A stretch of 64,000 nucleotides of DNA from Oreohelix idahoensis (GCA_024509875.1 JAMPIV010018784.1:62001-126000), one strand, 5' to 3'; shown: positions 1 to 11,085, counted from the stretch's first letter. The notes: a model not told the origin generated them from the sequence alone. Numbers and translations are program-made.

Positions 1-99
1 GGCGTCGCTGGCTGTGGGCAGGACACGCTGTGAACGAACCTGTTGATAACATCTAGAAGTAGCCCCGTGTAGTTACCCGAGGTCTTTGGGGAGACAGAG

Positions 100-300
100 A
101 AAGAATAGGACAGCTGCCCCTTCATGCATGTCGTAACAGGCGACTAATGTAAGATTGTGCATAGGGTTCGCAACCTCGTAATGCCAAACAAACTGTTACG
201 GTAATTAAATCACTGCTGCGTGTGATTGTGCTTTGGCATAAGCTTCCTTAAGGAGGCCATCTACAGTGGCGGCTCTGTGCTTCATAAGGAGTGAAAGATA
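100..300 (+). repeat. dispersed repeat family Z, copy 1
   Basis: This stretch aligns by eye with 33590-33800 and 46600-46755. Shared blocks include a GTGCATAGGGTTCGCAACCTC-like segment and, further on, a CTACAGTGGCGGCT...ATAAGGAGTGAAA segment. The copies are clearly diverged, so the family is old. I cannot assign a class; an old SINE or a LINE 3' end are both possible. Nothing else is recognisable in 1-590 apart from a short TG/TA-rich run near 300-345. Confidence 0.5.
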
Positions 301-590
301 TGTATGTATATATGTGTGTGTGTATATGCATACATATATAACAATAGGAGGGAAACATCTCTTTATTTCTGGTTTCATTTGCAAACTGACGCTTTAATGA
401 GGTCTATATAAGCTTGGTCTGAAGCCTCTGATGATATAATATAATCTGATATAGTAAAAAAAAATAAGTATTGCCTGTCTCTTATGACGTTATCGGAGTG
501 GTAATGTGTCACAGTTTTTTATGTTATGTTTGTATAATTAAAAGTACCCAGGTTGTGTAGCTGGTATAACGTCTTGAATTCAGCTCGTCT

Positions 591-600
591 GTTTTGTTTG
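591..600. repeat. LINE target-site duplication, left copy
   Basis: The 10-mer GTTTTGTTTG occurs here and again at 13173-13182, just after the AAGAAG-rich tail of the LINE. It brackets the whole LINE plus the retrotransposon nested inside it. Confidence 0.8.
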
Positions 601-847
601 CTGCCATCACCGGTGTCAATACCTTGTCGAGGTATAGCGGCTTGCGTACCCTGATTACCCCCAGAGCTATGCCAGCGGGAGTTTTACTCCTGGAAGGTTC
701 TACCAAGCTGGACAGGTTTGCGCGGGCAGGGGTCAGACGAAAGCAGACACCCTGGTCCTCCAGGTTGGGGGGTTTTAGCATAGGGCTGACACCCTTGTCT
801 ATGTAAAAAAAATTGAAGTTACGGAAACAACAACGAATAAACAAACT

Positions 848-3664
848 TTGCTGCGGGACGGATATCCAGAGTCTGAGGCTCGTATGACTGTCAGTGGTGA
901 AAGCCGAAAGGAAGCCACTGACATGAGAACGGACGTCCTGACCGCAAAACATGATTCAAGAATAGGATTTTGGAATGTCAGGACAATGAATGAGACGGGT
1001 AAACTAAAACAGGTCACGGCAGAAATGAGAAACTATAGGTTACACATTCTAGGGATAAGCGAGAGCAGATGGACAGGGGCAGGAAAAGTTAAAACAGCAA
1101 CAGGAGAAACAATACTCTACCTCTGGAAGAGAGGATGGACAGCACAATGAAGGCGTAGCCTTTATTTTACAGAAAGGAATAGAAAGGACATTACTGGAAT
1201 GGAAACCCATCAACAACATACTGATAAGGTTAAGATTGAGAGGTAGATTCACCAATACTACAATAATACAATGCTACGCACCAACGAATGACAGCGATGA
1301 AGAGGTCAAGGATGAATTCTATCAACAACTGCAGAAAGAAATGGAAGACACACCCAGATATGATCTTATTATAGTAATGGGAGACCTCAATGCGAAAGGT
1401 GGTACACACAATACATATAATGAAAGAGTAATGGGGAAATGCGGCAGTGGAACAGCAAACGAAAATGGGGATAAATTAATAAGTTTCTGTAGTATTAACA
1501 ACCTGGTCATTGGAGGAACACTTTTCCCACATAAAGAAATTCACAAACTAACATGGGAATCACCAAATGGTCGGGACAGAAACCAGATAGACCACATCAT
1601 GATTAACGGTAGATGGAGACATGCATTACAAGATGTGAAGGTAAGAAGAGGTGCAGATATGGGAAGTGATCACCATTTAGTAGTAGCAAAACTGAAAGTG
1701 AAACTAAGAAGGGCTGCACCAACTTAACTACACAGAAAAGGTTTGACATCAGCAAACTGAAGGACCCCCTTACCAGAAGAGCTTTTGCGGCTGACATAAA
1801 GAAACGATATCAATTTGCCAAAAGTCAGGAAAAGACATTGACTGATGATATAGACCAGAAATTCAACACCATTTCAACAATATATAAGGAAAGCAGCAAA
1901 TCATGCTTGGGATTCCAGGAAAGGAAGAAGTAAGACTGGATAACACCAGAAACATTAAACACCATAACACTGAGAAAGGAAATGAAAAGAAAGAAAACAG
2001 AAGCGAAGTCCCCCAGGTTAAAGCAACTATATAGCGAACAGTACAGTCAGCTGGACAAGGAAGTTAAACGCCAAACCCGAGCCAACAAAAGGAATTTCCT
2101 AGACGATCTTGCAAGACAGGCAGAAGAAGCAGCACTGAGAAATGAACAAAGCACAGTATACAAAATAACTAAATTCATCAGCGGAAAACGAGGTGCAAAC
2201 AATATTACATTAGTAAGAGATAAGAAAGGAAATCTCATCACGACAGCAGAGGGACAGGAAACAAGATGGGCAGAGCACTTCAGAGAAACTCTGAACAAGG
2301 AACCACCAGAGACACAATTGAATGTTCCTGAGGCTGAAAACGATGTAGATGTAAATACAGACATTCCACGAAAAGAAGAAATCATCACACCAATAAAAGG
2401 GCTAAAGAACGGAAAAGCTCCTGACCATGATAACTTAAATGCAGAGCTATTTAAGACAGACCCTGCGCTAGCAGCAGAACTAAAAGAACCACTATTTGTA
2501 CAAGTCTGGAAAACGGGGAGAACACCATCAGAGTGGAAGAAAGGAATAATTGTCAAATTGCCAAGAAGGGAGATCTTGCAGACTGCAATAATTGGAGAGG
2601 AATCACTCTTCTCTCACTTCCCAGCAAAATACTAGGCAGGATAATTATACAGAGAATTCAAAAGCAGTAGACCACAAACTGAGGAAAGAACAAGCAGGAT
2701 TTAGAAAGAACAGAAGATGTGTAGATCATATATTCACTTTCAGGAACATTATAGAGCAGTGCTCAGAATGGCAAAGACAGCTATACATTAACGTTGTTGA
2801 TTTTGTAAAGGCTTTTGACAGCATACATAGGGACAGTTTATGGAAAATACTGAGGGCTTATGGAATTCCAAGCTGCATAGTGTCAATCATAAAAAGCCTT
2901 TATGCCAACTTTACGTGTAGTGTTGGGCAGAGCAACCTAACCTTTGAGGTGAAGACAGGAGTACGACAGGGATGCCCCTTATCAACCACTCTATTTTTAA
3001 CAGTCATAGACTGGGTGATGCGCCAGACAACAGAGGGCAGTCCAAGAGGAATAAGATGGACTACATTTTCTACATTGGAAGATCTGGAATATGCAGATGA
3101 CATTGCACTACTAGCACATTCACATCAACCCATACAGGAAAAAACGGATAGACTTAATAAGTTTAGCCAGCAGGTGAGCTTGAACATCAATTTAAAGAAG
3201 TCAGAGGTCATGACTCTCAATGTGAGCAACCTTGAGCCCATATCAGTAAGGAATCAGCAACTGGTACAGACAGACACCTTCACATACCTAGGATGCATAG
3301 TAACACCAGACGGCGGGGCAGGCAAAGACATCAACATCAGAATGAATAAGGCAAGAACAGCCTTTTTTTAGCCTAAACAACTTCTGGAAGTCCTCTCAAT
3401 ACAGCACAAGCACAAAATTAAGATTATATCAGAGCTGTTTGCTTTCTGTGCTTCTCTATGGTGCGGAATGCTGGAGAGTTACAGAGAAGGAAATGTCGAA
3501 ATTGTCCTCTTTTCACACAACATGCCTAAGAAAAATTCACCGAATCTTTTGGCCGAATACCATCACCAACCAAGATCTGCTTACTTGGAGCAAGCAAGAG
3601 GACATGCACACTATCATAGCTGGCAGACGCTGGAGCTGGGTTGGCCATGTCCTCAGAAGAGACC
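848..3664 (+). pseudogene. LINE endonuclease-reverse transcriptase ORF, 5' part, frameshifted
   Basis: The protein is a fused endonuclease and reverse transcriptase that would nick genomic DNA and prime cDNA synthesis on it. Endonuclease motifs appear in order: GFWNVRT, ISESRW, GDLNAK, IDHIMI and SDHHLV (848-1727). RT motifs follow: VKAFDSIHRDSLW (motif A, near 2810), GVRQGCPLS (motif B, near 2960) and YADDIALLA (motif C, near 3090). After that come GAECWRV and WVGHVLRR close to the nested element. The frame changes near 1130-1240, 1725-1740, 2590-2640 and 3365-3440, and a stop interrupts it near 1932. All segments are co-linear, so this is one decayed gene and not several genes. Confidence 0.88.
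3660..3664. repeat. target-site duplication of element A, left
   Basis: AGACC precedes the 5' LTR and is repeated at 12916-12920 directly after the 3' LTR. Confidence 0.93.
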
Positions 3665-4745
3665 TGTTGCGTGATAAATTCTCGCAACATCGTTTTATTT
3701 CAATATCTGTTTTATAACGCAAGGGCAACAACTGCTTGTAATTTATAGTCACTTTTCTCGGTAAGCATTTGTCTTCTCGCGTTGGTATCGAATGCAGTTA
3801 ACTTTTGAGCTGTGGTCATTTTTGCGCTGGACTGCGCATGACTTGTCTTGTTGTTTGTCGATCGGTTTCCGCCCACCACTAGTGGGAGTGAGCGATTTGG
3901 AATGGCGAAAGAGATGCCTCGTTGAAGAGGGGATCTCCGCTATTTTTGTTCTGTCAGGGATGTGTAGTCCTCTTATGGATATTTCGTTTAGTCGAGATAA
4001 TACCTCTAGTGTTTTCCCACATGTCGGGAGGCGTGATATTTCTGTGTATTTCATGAAAGCAAGGTAAATTGACTTTTTCATTAACTCTATCGATTTTGGG
4101 TCGTGAGCGATTTCGATTCATAGCCTGTCTCCGAAAGTCGTCGTCACGAGATGTTCTTTCCCAGCTCACATGTCGCTGCATTGTACTGCATCGGTTGATG
4201 CATGTACCAAGGACCATTACTTGCTACTTTGTTAAATGAACTAGGTTTAGAAAACCTTTATTATCTAGAGGATATTCTTGAGGACATTATTTATACTTCG
4301 GCAGACGTGTCTGTCTTGCTGAAGTCAAACTAAGGAGAGTGAACTGATCTCATACATCTGGTTATCTCCTGGCTGTTATAGAAAAGGATGGAGTTGTTCA
4401 CCTGACTACATTTACAGCACTTTGAAATATAACATGCATCTGACTCATCATTGTAATGCTGTCTACCGTTTATTGCTGTATTGAATGTTGCTGTGATAAT
4501 GACTGTTTGATGTGCCTACACATTTGCGTAACCATTTTGTCACTGTGGCGTCCACAATAAATAATGAAGAAAAACGTCAACGGCTGTTTCAAGACTCATT
4601 GACTTTATACGTCGTGAGTTTACTGACGTCCTATGTGGATTGCCCTGTTATTGTTGTATGAACATTGTTTTGACTGAACACATCTACACACTACACAAAA
4701 CCAGACATGCGGATACCATCCATCATCATATGGCATCACGCATCA
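3665..4745 (+). repeat. 5' LTR of element A
   Basis: It begins TGTTGCGTGATAAATT and ends GCATCACGCATCA. It matches 11836-12915 almost base for base; the clear difference is at the GGGATGTGTAG / GGGGTGGTAG site. The ORFs that can be read across it recur in both LTRs and are probably fortuitous. Confidence 0.95.
4556..4561 (+). promoter_or_regulatory. AATAAA polyadenylation signal in 5' LTR A
   Basis: AATAAA lies about 190 bp before the LTR end. The identical hexamer in the 3' LTR (12726-12731) would be the one used to end the genomic transcript. This is a motif match only. Confidence 0.5.
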
Positions 4746-4747
4746 TT

Positions 4748-4765
4748 TGGTGGCCATAAGCTGGT
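4748..4765 (+). promoter_or_regulatory. candidate primer-binding site of element A
   Basis: Two bases after the 5' LTR comes TGGTGGCCATAAGC. TGG pairs with the CCA end of a tRNA, which is where minus-strand DNA synthesis should start. Element B has a related TGGCGGCCGAATGC at the same place. I cannot name the tRNA. Confidence 0.5.
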
Positions 4766-6179
4766 TTGATTCTGGTACTAGCAAACACGGGGTCCCTTAC
4801 CCACTTCATTTTCAACAAGAATTCATCAGCATCCTTCAAGAAATTAACATTCTTCAATACAGTCAACATCTTCAAAATTTTCAAAGTACTCGGCGTTGCC
4901 CGGTAAAAGTCAAAATTTCAATTTTTTGACGGAAACAAGAATTTGACAGTACCCGGCGTTGTTACATGTTGCCGGATAACTCGGACTGCTGTTATCTTTT
5001 ACGCAAGTCAAGCAAGTTGCTGCTGTCAAGGTTCCAGTGCTGTCGTTTTTTGAGAAGGTCAAGTGCCGGTTGAAACGGGTTGTTTTCTGAAGAAGGCCAA
5101 GTACCGATTTCCATCAACTTACTTTTGGATTAGAAGGTCAAGTGCCGAAACAACTCAACACACAGTATGTCAGAAGCTCTTGTACCATCGTGTTAGCAGT
5201 GGAAGCAGTTCAGATGTGCCATCATCGTTGGAGCTTCGCTCTTTAGGACGTTGATTGACATCCGTTTTTCTGCTGTTCTACGATTGGAAGCCTTTAAGTT
5301 AAGTGGCCTGTTTGTATGTAAACTGTGCCCTTATACTTCTGCTGAGTCTTCTGTGTATCATCTCATTCTATATGTTATATGTCTATATGTTATTTGTATA
5401 TTTATATGTTTATATTTCAGCGGGTTCTCGGTTGGGTGGTGTCTCCGTTAGATTATGCCACGTCATAGAGGTCGTCTATTGTGAGCGTTTTCTGTAGGGT
5501 TTGCAAATTTCCGATACTGGAATTTGCTAAGCGACTTCTGTTGCTATTTATGTTAGCTGTGATGACATGTTTTAATATTGTTTTCGTTATTATTTCACAT
5601 TCTTTAGTTTTGTTGTGATTTGTTTGTATTTGTTAGCCTACTCTTGTCTATAATTTAGTTTCATACAACATTTTTGTTTATACACTGTGGTGTCATGTAT
5701 TTTGTTTAATTCTATCGCAGATATCGTCACATTTTTTTGTGATATTTCATTAATTTCTGCTTTATTTTTAGTTGATTTCTGCGAAAGTTTTTGTATTGTT
5801 GCTGATCTTTGTTATTGTTTACATTGTTATTGTTTACATTGTTTGTATTGTTTACATTTTCAATGTTTACATTCTGCATGTGTTTACATAGTCATTGTTT
5901 ACAGTTATAGTAATTAGTTAATGGGCTATGCTAATGCACTGTTACTACTACACTGATGATAAATGAATGATGAATAGTGTCGTGCACTATTGAATGAGAA
6001 GTGCACTTATGATCAAGAATTGAGTGCTGATATTTCATATACAAGTTCTTTGATTGGAGACTTGTTTCCCACAGAGACTGGGATAATATAATGTGATGTG
6101 AATATACAAGTGCTTAATTAATACTTGTTACACTTAGGTTTGAAATAAATTAGTTAATTATTTCAGGTTTTGGACTCAT
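4766..6179 (+). other. 5' leader of element A
   Basis: About 1.4 kb of untranslated sequence between the primer-binding site and gag. It includes TTTACATTG-type short repeats near 5815-5880. I see no convincing ORF; the small open frames lack recognisable motifs. Confidence 0.6.
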
Positions 6180-7337
6180 ATGTTAGACAACATGTCTACA
6201 TTTGAGCACTTTATTGAGCAGGGTAAATTGCTTGGGAAGACTGGTGATAAGTTAGAAGAATTTGCAACTGCTCGATATGATAAAGCAATGGAAGCTGAAC
6301 AAAAGAAACTGCAGATGGAAGCTGAACAAAAGAAACTGCAGATGCAGGTGGATGAAAAGAGATTCCAAATGGAAATGGAAAAACAAAAAAGGGAATCAGA
6401 AGCTGAGGAAAGAAAGCTACAGCTAGAGGCTGAGAATAAAAGACTTGAAAAAGAAGCTGAAAATAAAAGACTTGAAAAAGAAGCTGAAAATGAAAGACTT
6501 CAAATGCAGGCTCAAGCTGAAGAAAGGAAGTTACAAAGAGAGTCTGATGAGAGGAAAGCAAAAATGGAACATGAAGAAAAACTCTTAGCTTTAGAGTTGG
6601 AGAAATTGAAATTGACGAGCATGAGTAATGGTAATGATTCAAACAAGGGTTCATCTTCTGGGAAGGCTAATAATGATACTTTTAAGATTAAGTTACCAAC
6701 ATTTAGTCCTTCCAGTGATGACATAATGTTCTATCTGGACAGATTTGAACAAGCATGTACAGCTCATAACATAGACAAAGCAAAATATGTTTATCAGTTA
6801 TCAGGGATACTGACAGGTAAAGCTCTAAGTATATTAAATATGGTGGATGAACCTGACAAGAACAATTATGAGGTTGTCAGGGCCGCTTTGTTAAAGAAAT
6901 ATCAGCTTAACGAAGACGGCTATCGTCTACAATTTAAAAACATGTTACCTGAAAATGGAGTTGAATTCTCCGAGTTTATTGCAAGAATACGCATTACTTT
7001 CTCACGATGGGTTGAACTATCTAAGACGGAAAAAACTTATGAAGGACTTATGGACTTAATACTTAGAGACAAAGTCATGTCGTCTGTCAATGAGTCTTTC
7101 CTTGCTTTCCTTCATGAACGTAAACCTAAAACAATAAAAGAAATGGAAGATTTCTGTTGCCAATACGTAACTGCGCACCCACACATAACCATGGGTAACT
7201 CTAAGGTGAAAGAAGGTTTACCAGTTGCTTCGGCAGCTCCGTATGGTCAAAACTTTGCTCGTAGATCCCAACAAAATTTTGATAGAAAGGGCAGCGGTAA
7301 TTTCTGTCAAAATCATGGGAAACCAATTTCATGGTGA
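6180..7337 (+). CDS. gag: Gag polyprotein of element A
   Basis: This 385-codon frame encodes the structural protein that would package element RNA into particles. Residues 1-40 form a helical head (STFEHFIEQGKLLGK). A long charged coiled coil follows to about residue 145, built of imperfect repeats of the type EAEQKKLQM and KRLEKEAEN. Residues about 165-340 are a capsid-like helical region; its second half (LLKKYQLNEDGYRLQF...FSRWVELSK...FLHERKPKTIKEM) resembles the SCAN-type fold. It matches element B's gag block by block. The first ATG is at 6180 and a second in-frame ATG at 6192 is also plausible. The frame ends at a TGA just as the basic, Asn/Arg-rich segment starts, and the sequence continues in the +1 frame. 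Confidence 0.88.
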   Translation: MLDNMSTFEHFIEQGKLLGKTGDKLEEFATARYDKAMEAEQKKLQMEAEQKKLQMQVDEKRFQMEMEKQKRESEAEERKLQLEAENKRLEKEAENKRLEKEAENERLQMQAQAEERKLQRESDERKAKMEHEEKLLALELEKLKLTSMSNGNDSNKGSSSGKANNDTFKIKLPTFSPSSDDIMFYLDRFEQACTAHNIDKAKYVYQLSGILTGKALSILNMVDEPDKNNYEVVRAALLKKYQLNEDGYRLQFKNMLPENGVEFSEFIARIRITFSRWVELSKTEKTYEGLMDLILRDKVMSSVNESFLAFLHERKPKTIKEMEDFCCQYVTAHPHITMGNSKVKEGLPVASAAPYGQNFARRSQQNFDRKGSGNFCQNHGKPISW

Positions 7338-8316
7338 TTCTTCTTCGAAGAATTGGAGACAACCTGATAGTGGTCGTTACTATCACCCTAATAATTATAA
7401 GCATTTCAAAAGAGGATATGGTAATAGAGGTTATTCCTGCCGAAGACCTCAGAACCAAACAAATAGATGTTCGCATCAATGTGAACATGATAGTAATCGT
7501 GGAAACTGGAATTCGAACCAGTATAACAATTACAATAGAGACAATAATAACTGCAGAGATAATAATAACTCTGATAACTTCAGAGGTAATAATAGTCGGG
7601 GTAGATCTCAACACAAAAAAAAGAGATATCAGCAGGCTAATGCTGTACAACAGGAAACTGAGGGAGCCTGTAATCATGTTGTTGATAGTAAAAACTTTGA
7701 CGCTGTCACTAGTTCTGCTTTTGACTTTGAGAGAGCAAACAAATGCCCCCAATGCAGTACTTTATTCGAACCGGGTACCATAACTACTTTGAGTTGTGGT
7801 CACCCACTTCCCGCTCTTCCTGCTGCTGTTGCGCATGACGGGAGGGGTTCTTTAATTCTACATAAGGGTCTTGTTAATGATACTCCGGTCTCACTACTTT
7901 TCGATTCCGGATGCACCACTATTGGTGTTAGACAATCGCTTGTAGATCCATCTTGTGCTACAGGAAGGGTTATTAAATGTGTCACATTTGGCGGCACTCT
8001 AGAAAAATATCCTACTGCTGTAATTCGCATTGCCACTCCTTTCTTTACTGGAGATGTGCATGCTTGTCTCTTACCTAATCCTATTGCGGACCTTATTATT
8101 GGTCGTATTCACGGAGTTAGGGAGTGTACCCCACAGCAGATTGCTGCTTGGGAAGATAATAACATGCAAGCTACAAATGCAGTAGTTACAAGAGCACAAG
8201 CTCTACAAACACCCGAAACTTCACTGAATAGTGATAATGAAGTTGATAGCCAAGATAGTCACTTAGTAATTACTCGTGACTCTTTCATAAAATTGCAAGA
8301 AGAAGATCCTTCTTAA
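7225..8316 (+). CDS. pro: nucleocapsid-like region and aspartic protease of element A
   Basis: This frame continues gag in the +1 frame. It starts with an Asn/Arg-rich, RNA-binding-like stretch. At about residue 174 there is a CPQC...SCGH motif (C-x2-C-x13-C-x-H), used in place of a CCHC zinc knuckle. A retropepsin-like protease follows: LFDSGCTT (active-site DSG, about residue 227), then TFGGT and ADLIIGR. The enzyme would cleave the polyprotein during particle maturation. The frame is closed by TAA at 8314-8316 in a context (EDPS-stop-KK) where element B reads EDKSLKK, so the stop is probably a TTA-to-TAA change. The start given is only the open frame; translation probably enters from gag. 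Confidence 0.8.
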   Translation: MLRQLRMVKTLLVDPNKILIERAAVISVKIMGNQFHGDSSSKNWRQPDSGRYYHPNNYKHFKRGYGNRGYSCRRPQNQTNRCSHQCEHDSNRGNWNSNQYNNYNRDNNNCRDNNNSDNFRGNNSRGRSQHKKKRYQQANAVQQETEGACNHVVDSKNFDAVTSSAFDFERANKCPQCSTLFEPGTITTLSCGHPLPALPAAVAHDGRGSLILHKGLVNDTPVSLLFDSGCTTIGVRQSLVDPSCATGRVIKCVTFGGTLEKYPTAVIRIATPFFTGDVHACLLPNPIADLIIGRIHGVRECTPQQIAAWEDNNMQATNAVVTRAQALQTPETSLNSDNEVDSQDSHLVITRDSFIKLQEEDPS

Positions 8317-11085
8317 AAAAAATTCTTCGTTCTTGCGAAGAAAGGTGATCCGAATCAGGATACAAATAGAAAATCTTGGATTGCAATGAGAAACGGCGTA
8401 CTTGTACGTATGGTACAAGATTCGACTACGTCGGCACATTCGCAAATTCTTGTTCCCAAGAGCATGAGAGTCCAAATATTACAACATGCTCATGACTCGC
8501 AATGTGCTGGACATATGGGTTTTGCCCGTACGAAGTCGAGAGTCCTTGCGGCTTTCTTTTGGCCTTTTGTCAATAAGGACATTCGTATTTACTGCCGATC
8601 ATGCAAGGTATGTCAGGAGGTCAAATCTAGAGGACCACGACATGCTGCGCCTATCCAGGCTGCTGACATTCCTATTCGGCCGTTTCAGAAAATGGCCATA
8701 GATATTATTGGCCCTTTTAAGGTCAAGTCGGCCAGAGGACATCAGTTTATCCTTACATGTGTCGATATGTGCACACGTTGGCCAGAGGCTATTCCTCTTA
8801 AGAGCATATCTACTACAGATATCGCAGATGCTCTTTGGTTGATATTTTCTCGCTTGGGGTTCCCCAGAGAAATATTGTCAGACCATGGCACTCAACTCAT
8901 ATCTGACACTATGTCACAGGTGATGTCTACCTTACATATTGAACGATCTCTCAGTAGTATCTACCATCCTATGTCTAATGGGTTAGTTGAGCGTCTGAAT
9001 AGAACGCTCAAGACTTTGCTTGGTAAGATAACTGAAGATCATCCTCAAGATTGGGACAGGGTTTTACCCGCGGCTCTCTTTGCCTATAGAGAAGTCCCTA
9101 ATGAACACACAGGATTTTCTCCCTTCGAACTTGTCTTTGGCGCGCGTCCACGCGGCCCTATGTCTTTATTACACGATCTCATCACTGCCGATGATATTAG
9201 CGATGAAACTCAATCCTCATATGAGTATGTCATTGCTCTTAGACAAAAGATCATTGAGGCATGTAAGCTAGCAACTGCTTCATCAGAAATTGCTAAAGAG
9301 AAGGCAAGGCAGTTTGCTAACAAGAATAGATGTCTACGACAACTTTGTCCAGGTGACAAAGCATTCGTCCTACTCCCCAGTAGGGAAAATAGACTTCTTA
9401 TTGCATGGAAAGGTCCGTATGCAATAGTCTCTCGGATTTCCGATGTTGACTATGTGGTCGATATTGATGGAAAGCATAAAACTTTCCACATAAACATGCT
9501 TTCGGAATTTCACGAACGTCCGGACTATTTGCTGCCTATTTTCCAGGCAACGGATGATGCTCCTGCACCTCACGGTCATTATTCATCCCTGTCTGTCATT
9601 CAGGATGAGGAAGCTACCTTCTCTGATGTCAACCTTCCCCTTCCAGTGGTTCCATTACATTCCACGGAATCTTGGAAAAACGTTTCTGTTTCTCCTAATC
9701 TTTCTGGTGACGAACATCGACAAGTCTCGTCGATGTTACAAACATTTCAGGATGTTCTCACTGACATTCCTGGACACACAGATGTCATAGAACATGACAT
9801 AATTCTTACCGACAATAATCCAATTAGGGTTAGGCCGTATCCTATTCCTATACACTTTCAGTCGCAAGTGGAAAAGGAATTGGATGAAATGATTCAATTA
9901 AATATAATTGAACCATCGACTTCACCATATTCTTCTTCCATGGTTATTGTCCGGAAGAAGGATAAGAACATACGAATTTGCGTTGATTATCGCAAATTGA
10001 ATCAGGTCACAAAGTTCGACGCTGAACCGATGCCTTTGTTAGAAGATCTACTGATTAGACTTTCTAATTCTAGATTCTTCACTAAACTTGACTTGTCTAA
10101 AGGTTATTGGCAAGTGCCTTTAGCAGAGCATGCCAAACCTCTTACTGCTTTTTCTACACCTAGGGGTCTATTTCAATGGAATGTTATGCCTTTTGGTCTC
10201 ATGAACGCCCCTGCCACTTTCGTTCGCATGATGCGTCGAATTCTGTCACATCGTTCGGATGTCATCGCATACTTAGATGACATCTGTCTCTTCAGTGATA
10301 CCTGGGAAGATCACTATTTAGGGTTATATGACTTACTGTCCACTCTACGTGAGAATAATTTGACAGCAAAACCTTCTAAAGCTTTTGTTGGTTTTGGTGA
10401 AATCTCTTTCCTGGGTCATCGTGTTGGTCATGGTCTCTTGAAGACAGAAGACCACAATACTTCCAAAATACTGAACATCTCTGTTCCTAAAACGAAGAAA
10501 CAAGTTAGGAGTCTCTTAGGTTTAATTCAATTTTATGGGAGATTTATTCCAAATTTATCTTCGATCATGGCACCTCTATCAACATTGTTGAAGAAAGGTT
10601 CGCCTAATCTGGTCCGTTGGTCTGAAGAATGCCAATCTTCACTAGACCAAATCAAGAATATATTTTCTTCTCCTCCCATCTTAAGATTACCTACTCTTGA
10701 TAGGACTTTTGTTCTTCGGAGTGATGCTTCATCCACTGGGATTGGAGCAGCACTGATGCAAGAATATGCAAATACTCTGCATCCTGTTATGTACATTTCT
10801 AGAAAACTAAATGCGGCAGAGAGGAACTACTCGGTTTTAGACCGTGAGTTGTTAGCGATGGTTTGGTCAATTCTAAAGCTACAAAGATTCCTCCTGGGCG
10901 CACATTTCATTCTAGAGACTGATCAGAAAGCTCTTACAGCTATTCAGACTAAGAATTTGAAGAGTTCGAGATCCACTCGATATGCTATAGCTCTTCAACC
11001 TTTTCACTTCACGGTACGAGCTATCCGTGGTGCGGATAATGTGATGGCTGACATTTTGTCTAGATGCCCACATGACTCCAATTAA
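8317..11085 (+). CDS. pol: INT-RT-RNase H polyprotein of element A
   Basis: The open frame continues directly after the TAA at 8314-8316; its first ATG is at 8386 (899 codons from there). Domains, numbered from that ATG: H2C2 zinc-binding (about 33-80, HAHDSQCAGHMG...CKVCQ); integrase core with catalytic D in AIDIIGP (about 105), D in SDHGTQ (about 166) and E in LVERLN (about 202), a 35-residue D-E spacing; a GPY/F module ending FHINMLSEFH (about 340-380); RT with LDLSKGYWQ and AYLDDICLF (about 629); RNase H with SDASSTGIG (about 779), DRELLAMVW, ETDQKAL and ADILSR. All catalytic residues are present and integrase precedes RT in a single frame. Apart from the upstream stop this looks functional. 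Confidence 0.92.
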   Translation, partial: KKFFVLAKKGDPNQDTNRKSWIAMRNGVLVRMVQDSTTSAHSQILVPKSMRVQILQHAHDSQCAGHMGFARTKSRVLAAFFWPFVNKDIRIYCRSCKVCQEVKSRGPRHAAPIQAADIPIRPFQKMAIDIIGPFKVKSARGHQFILTCVDMCTRWPEAIPLKSISTTDIADALWLIFSRLGFPREILSDHGTQLISDTMSQVMSTLHIERSLSSIYHPMSNGLVERLNRTLKTLLGKITEDHPQDWDRVLPAALFAYREVPNEHTGFSPFELVFGARPRGPMSLLHDLITADDISDETQSSYEYVIALRQKIIEACKLATASSEIAKEKARQFANKNRCLRQLCPGDKAFVLLPSRENRLLIAWKGPYAIVSRISDVDYVVDIDGKHKTFHINMLSEFHERPDYLLPIFQATDDAPAPHGHYSSLSVIQDEEATFSDVNLPLPVVPLHSTESWKNVSVSPNLSGDEHRQVSSMLQTFQDVLTDIPGHTDVIEHDIILTDNNPIRVRPYPIPIHFQSQVEKELDEMIQLNIIEPSTSPYSSSMVIVRKKDKNIRICVDYRKLNQVTKFDAEPMPLLEDLLIRLSNSRFFTKLDLSKGYWQVPLAEHAKPLTAFSTPRGLFQWNVMPFGLMNAPATFVRMMRRILSHRSDVIAYLDDICLFSDTWEDHYLGLYDLLSTLRENNLTAKPSKAFVGFGEISFLGHRVGHGLLKTEDHNTSKILNISVPKTKKQVRSLLGLIQFYGRFIPNLSSIMAPLSTLLKKGSPNLVRWSEECQSSLDQIKNIFSSPPILRLPTLDRTFVLRSDASSTGIGAALMQEYANTLHPVMYISRKLNAAERNYSVLDRELLAMVWSILKLQRFLLGAHFILETDQKALTAIQTKNLKSSRSTRYAIALQPFHFTVRAIRGADNVMADILSRCPHDSN

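Noticed and set aside
3749..4217. ORFs across the LTRs of element A (also 11920-12387)
   Set aside because: They lie wholly in LTR sequence on both strands, change length with the single LTR indel, and have no motif.
7331..7783. Ile/Val-rich ORF overlapping the protease region
   Set aside because: Shadow frame of the Asn/Arg-rich coding segment; the same type of shadow appears at 53793-54116 in element B.
8386..11085. Assignment of elements A and B to Ty1/copia because integrase precedes RT
   Set aside because: H2C2 and GPY/F modules, YLDD/YIDD RT context and RNase H motifs are Ty3/gypsy-like, so domain order alone is misleading.
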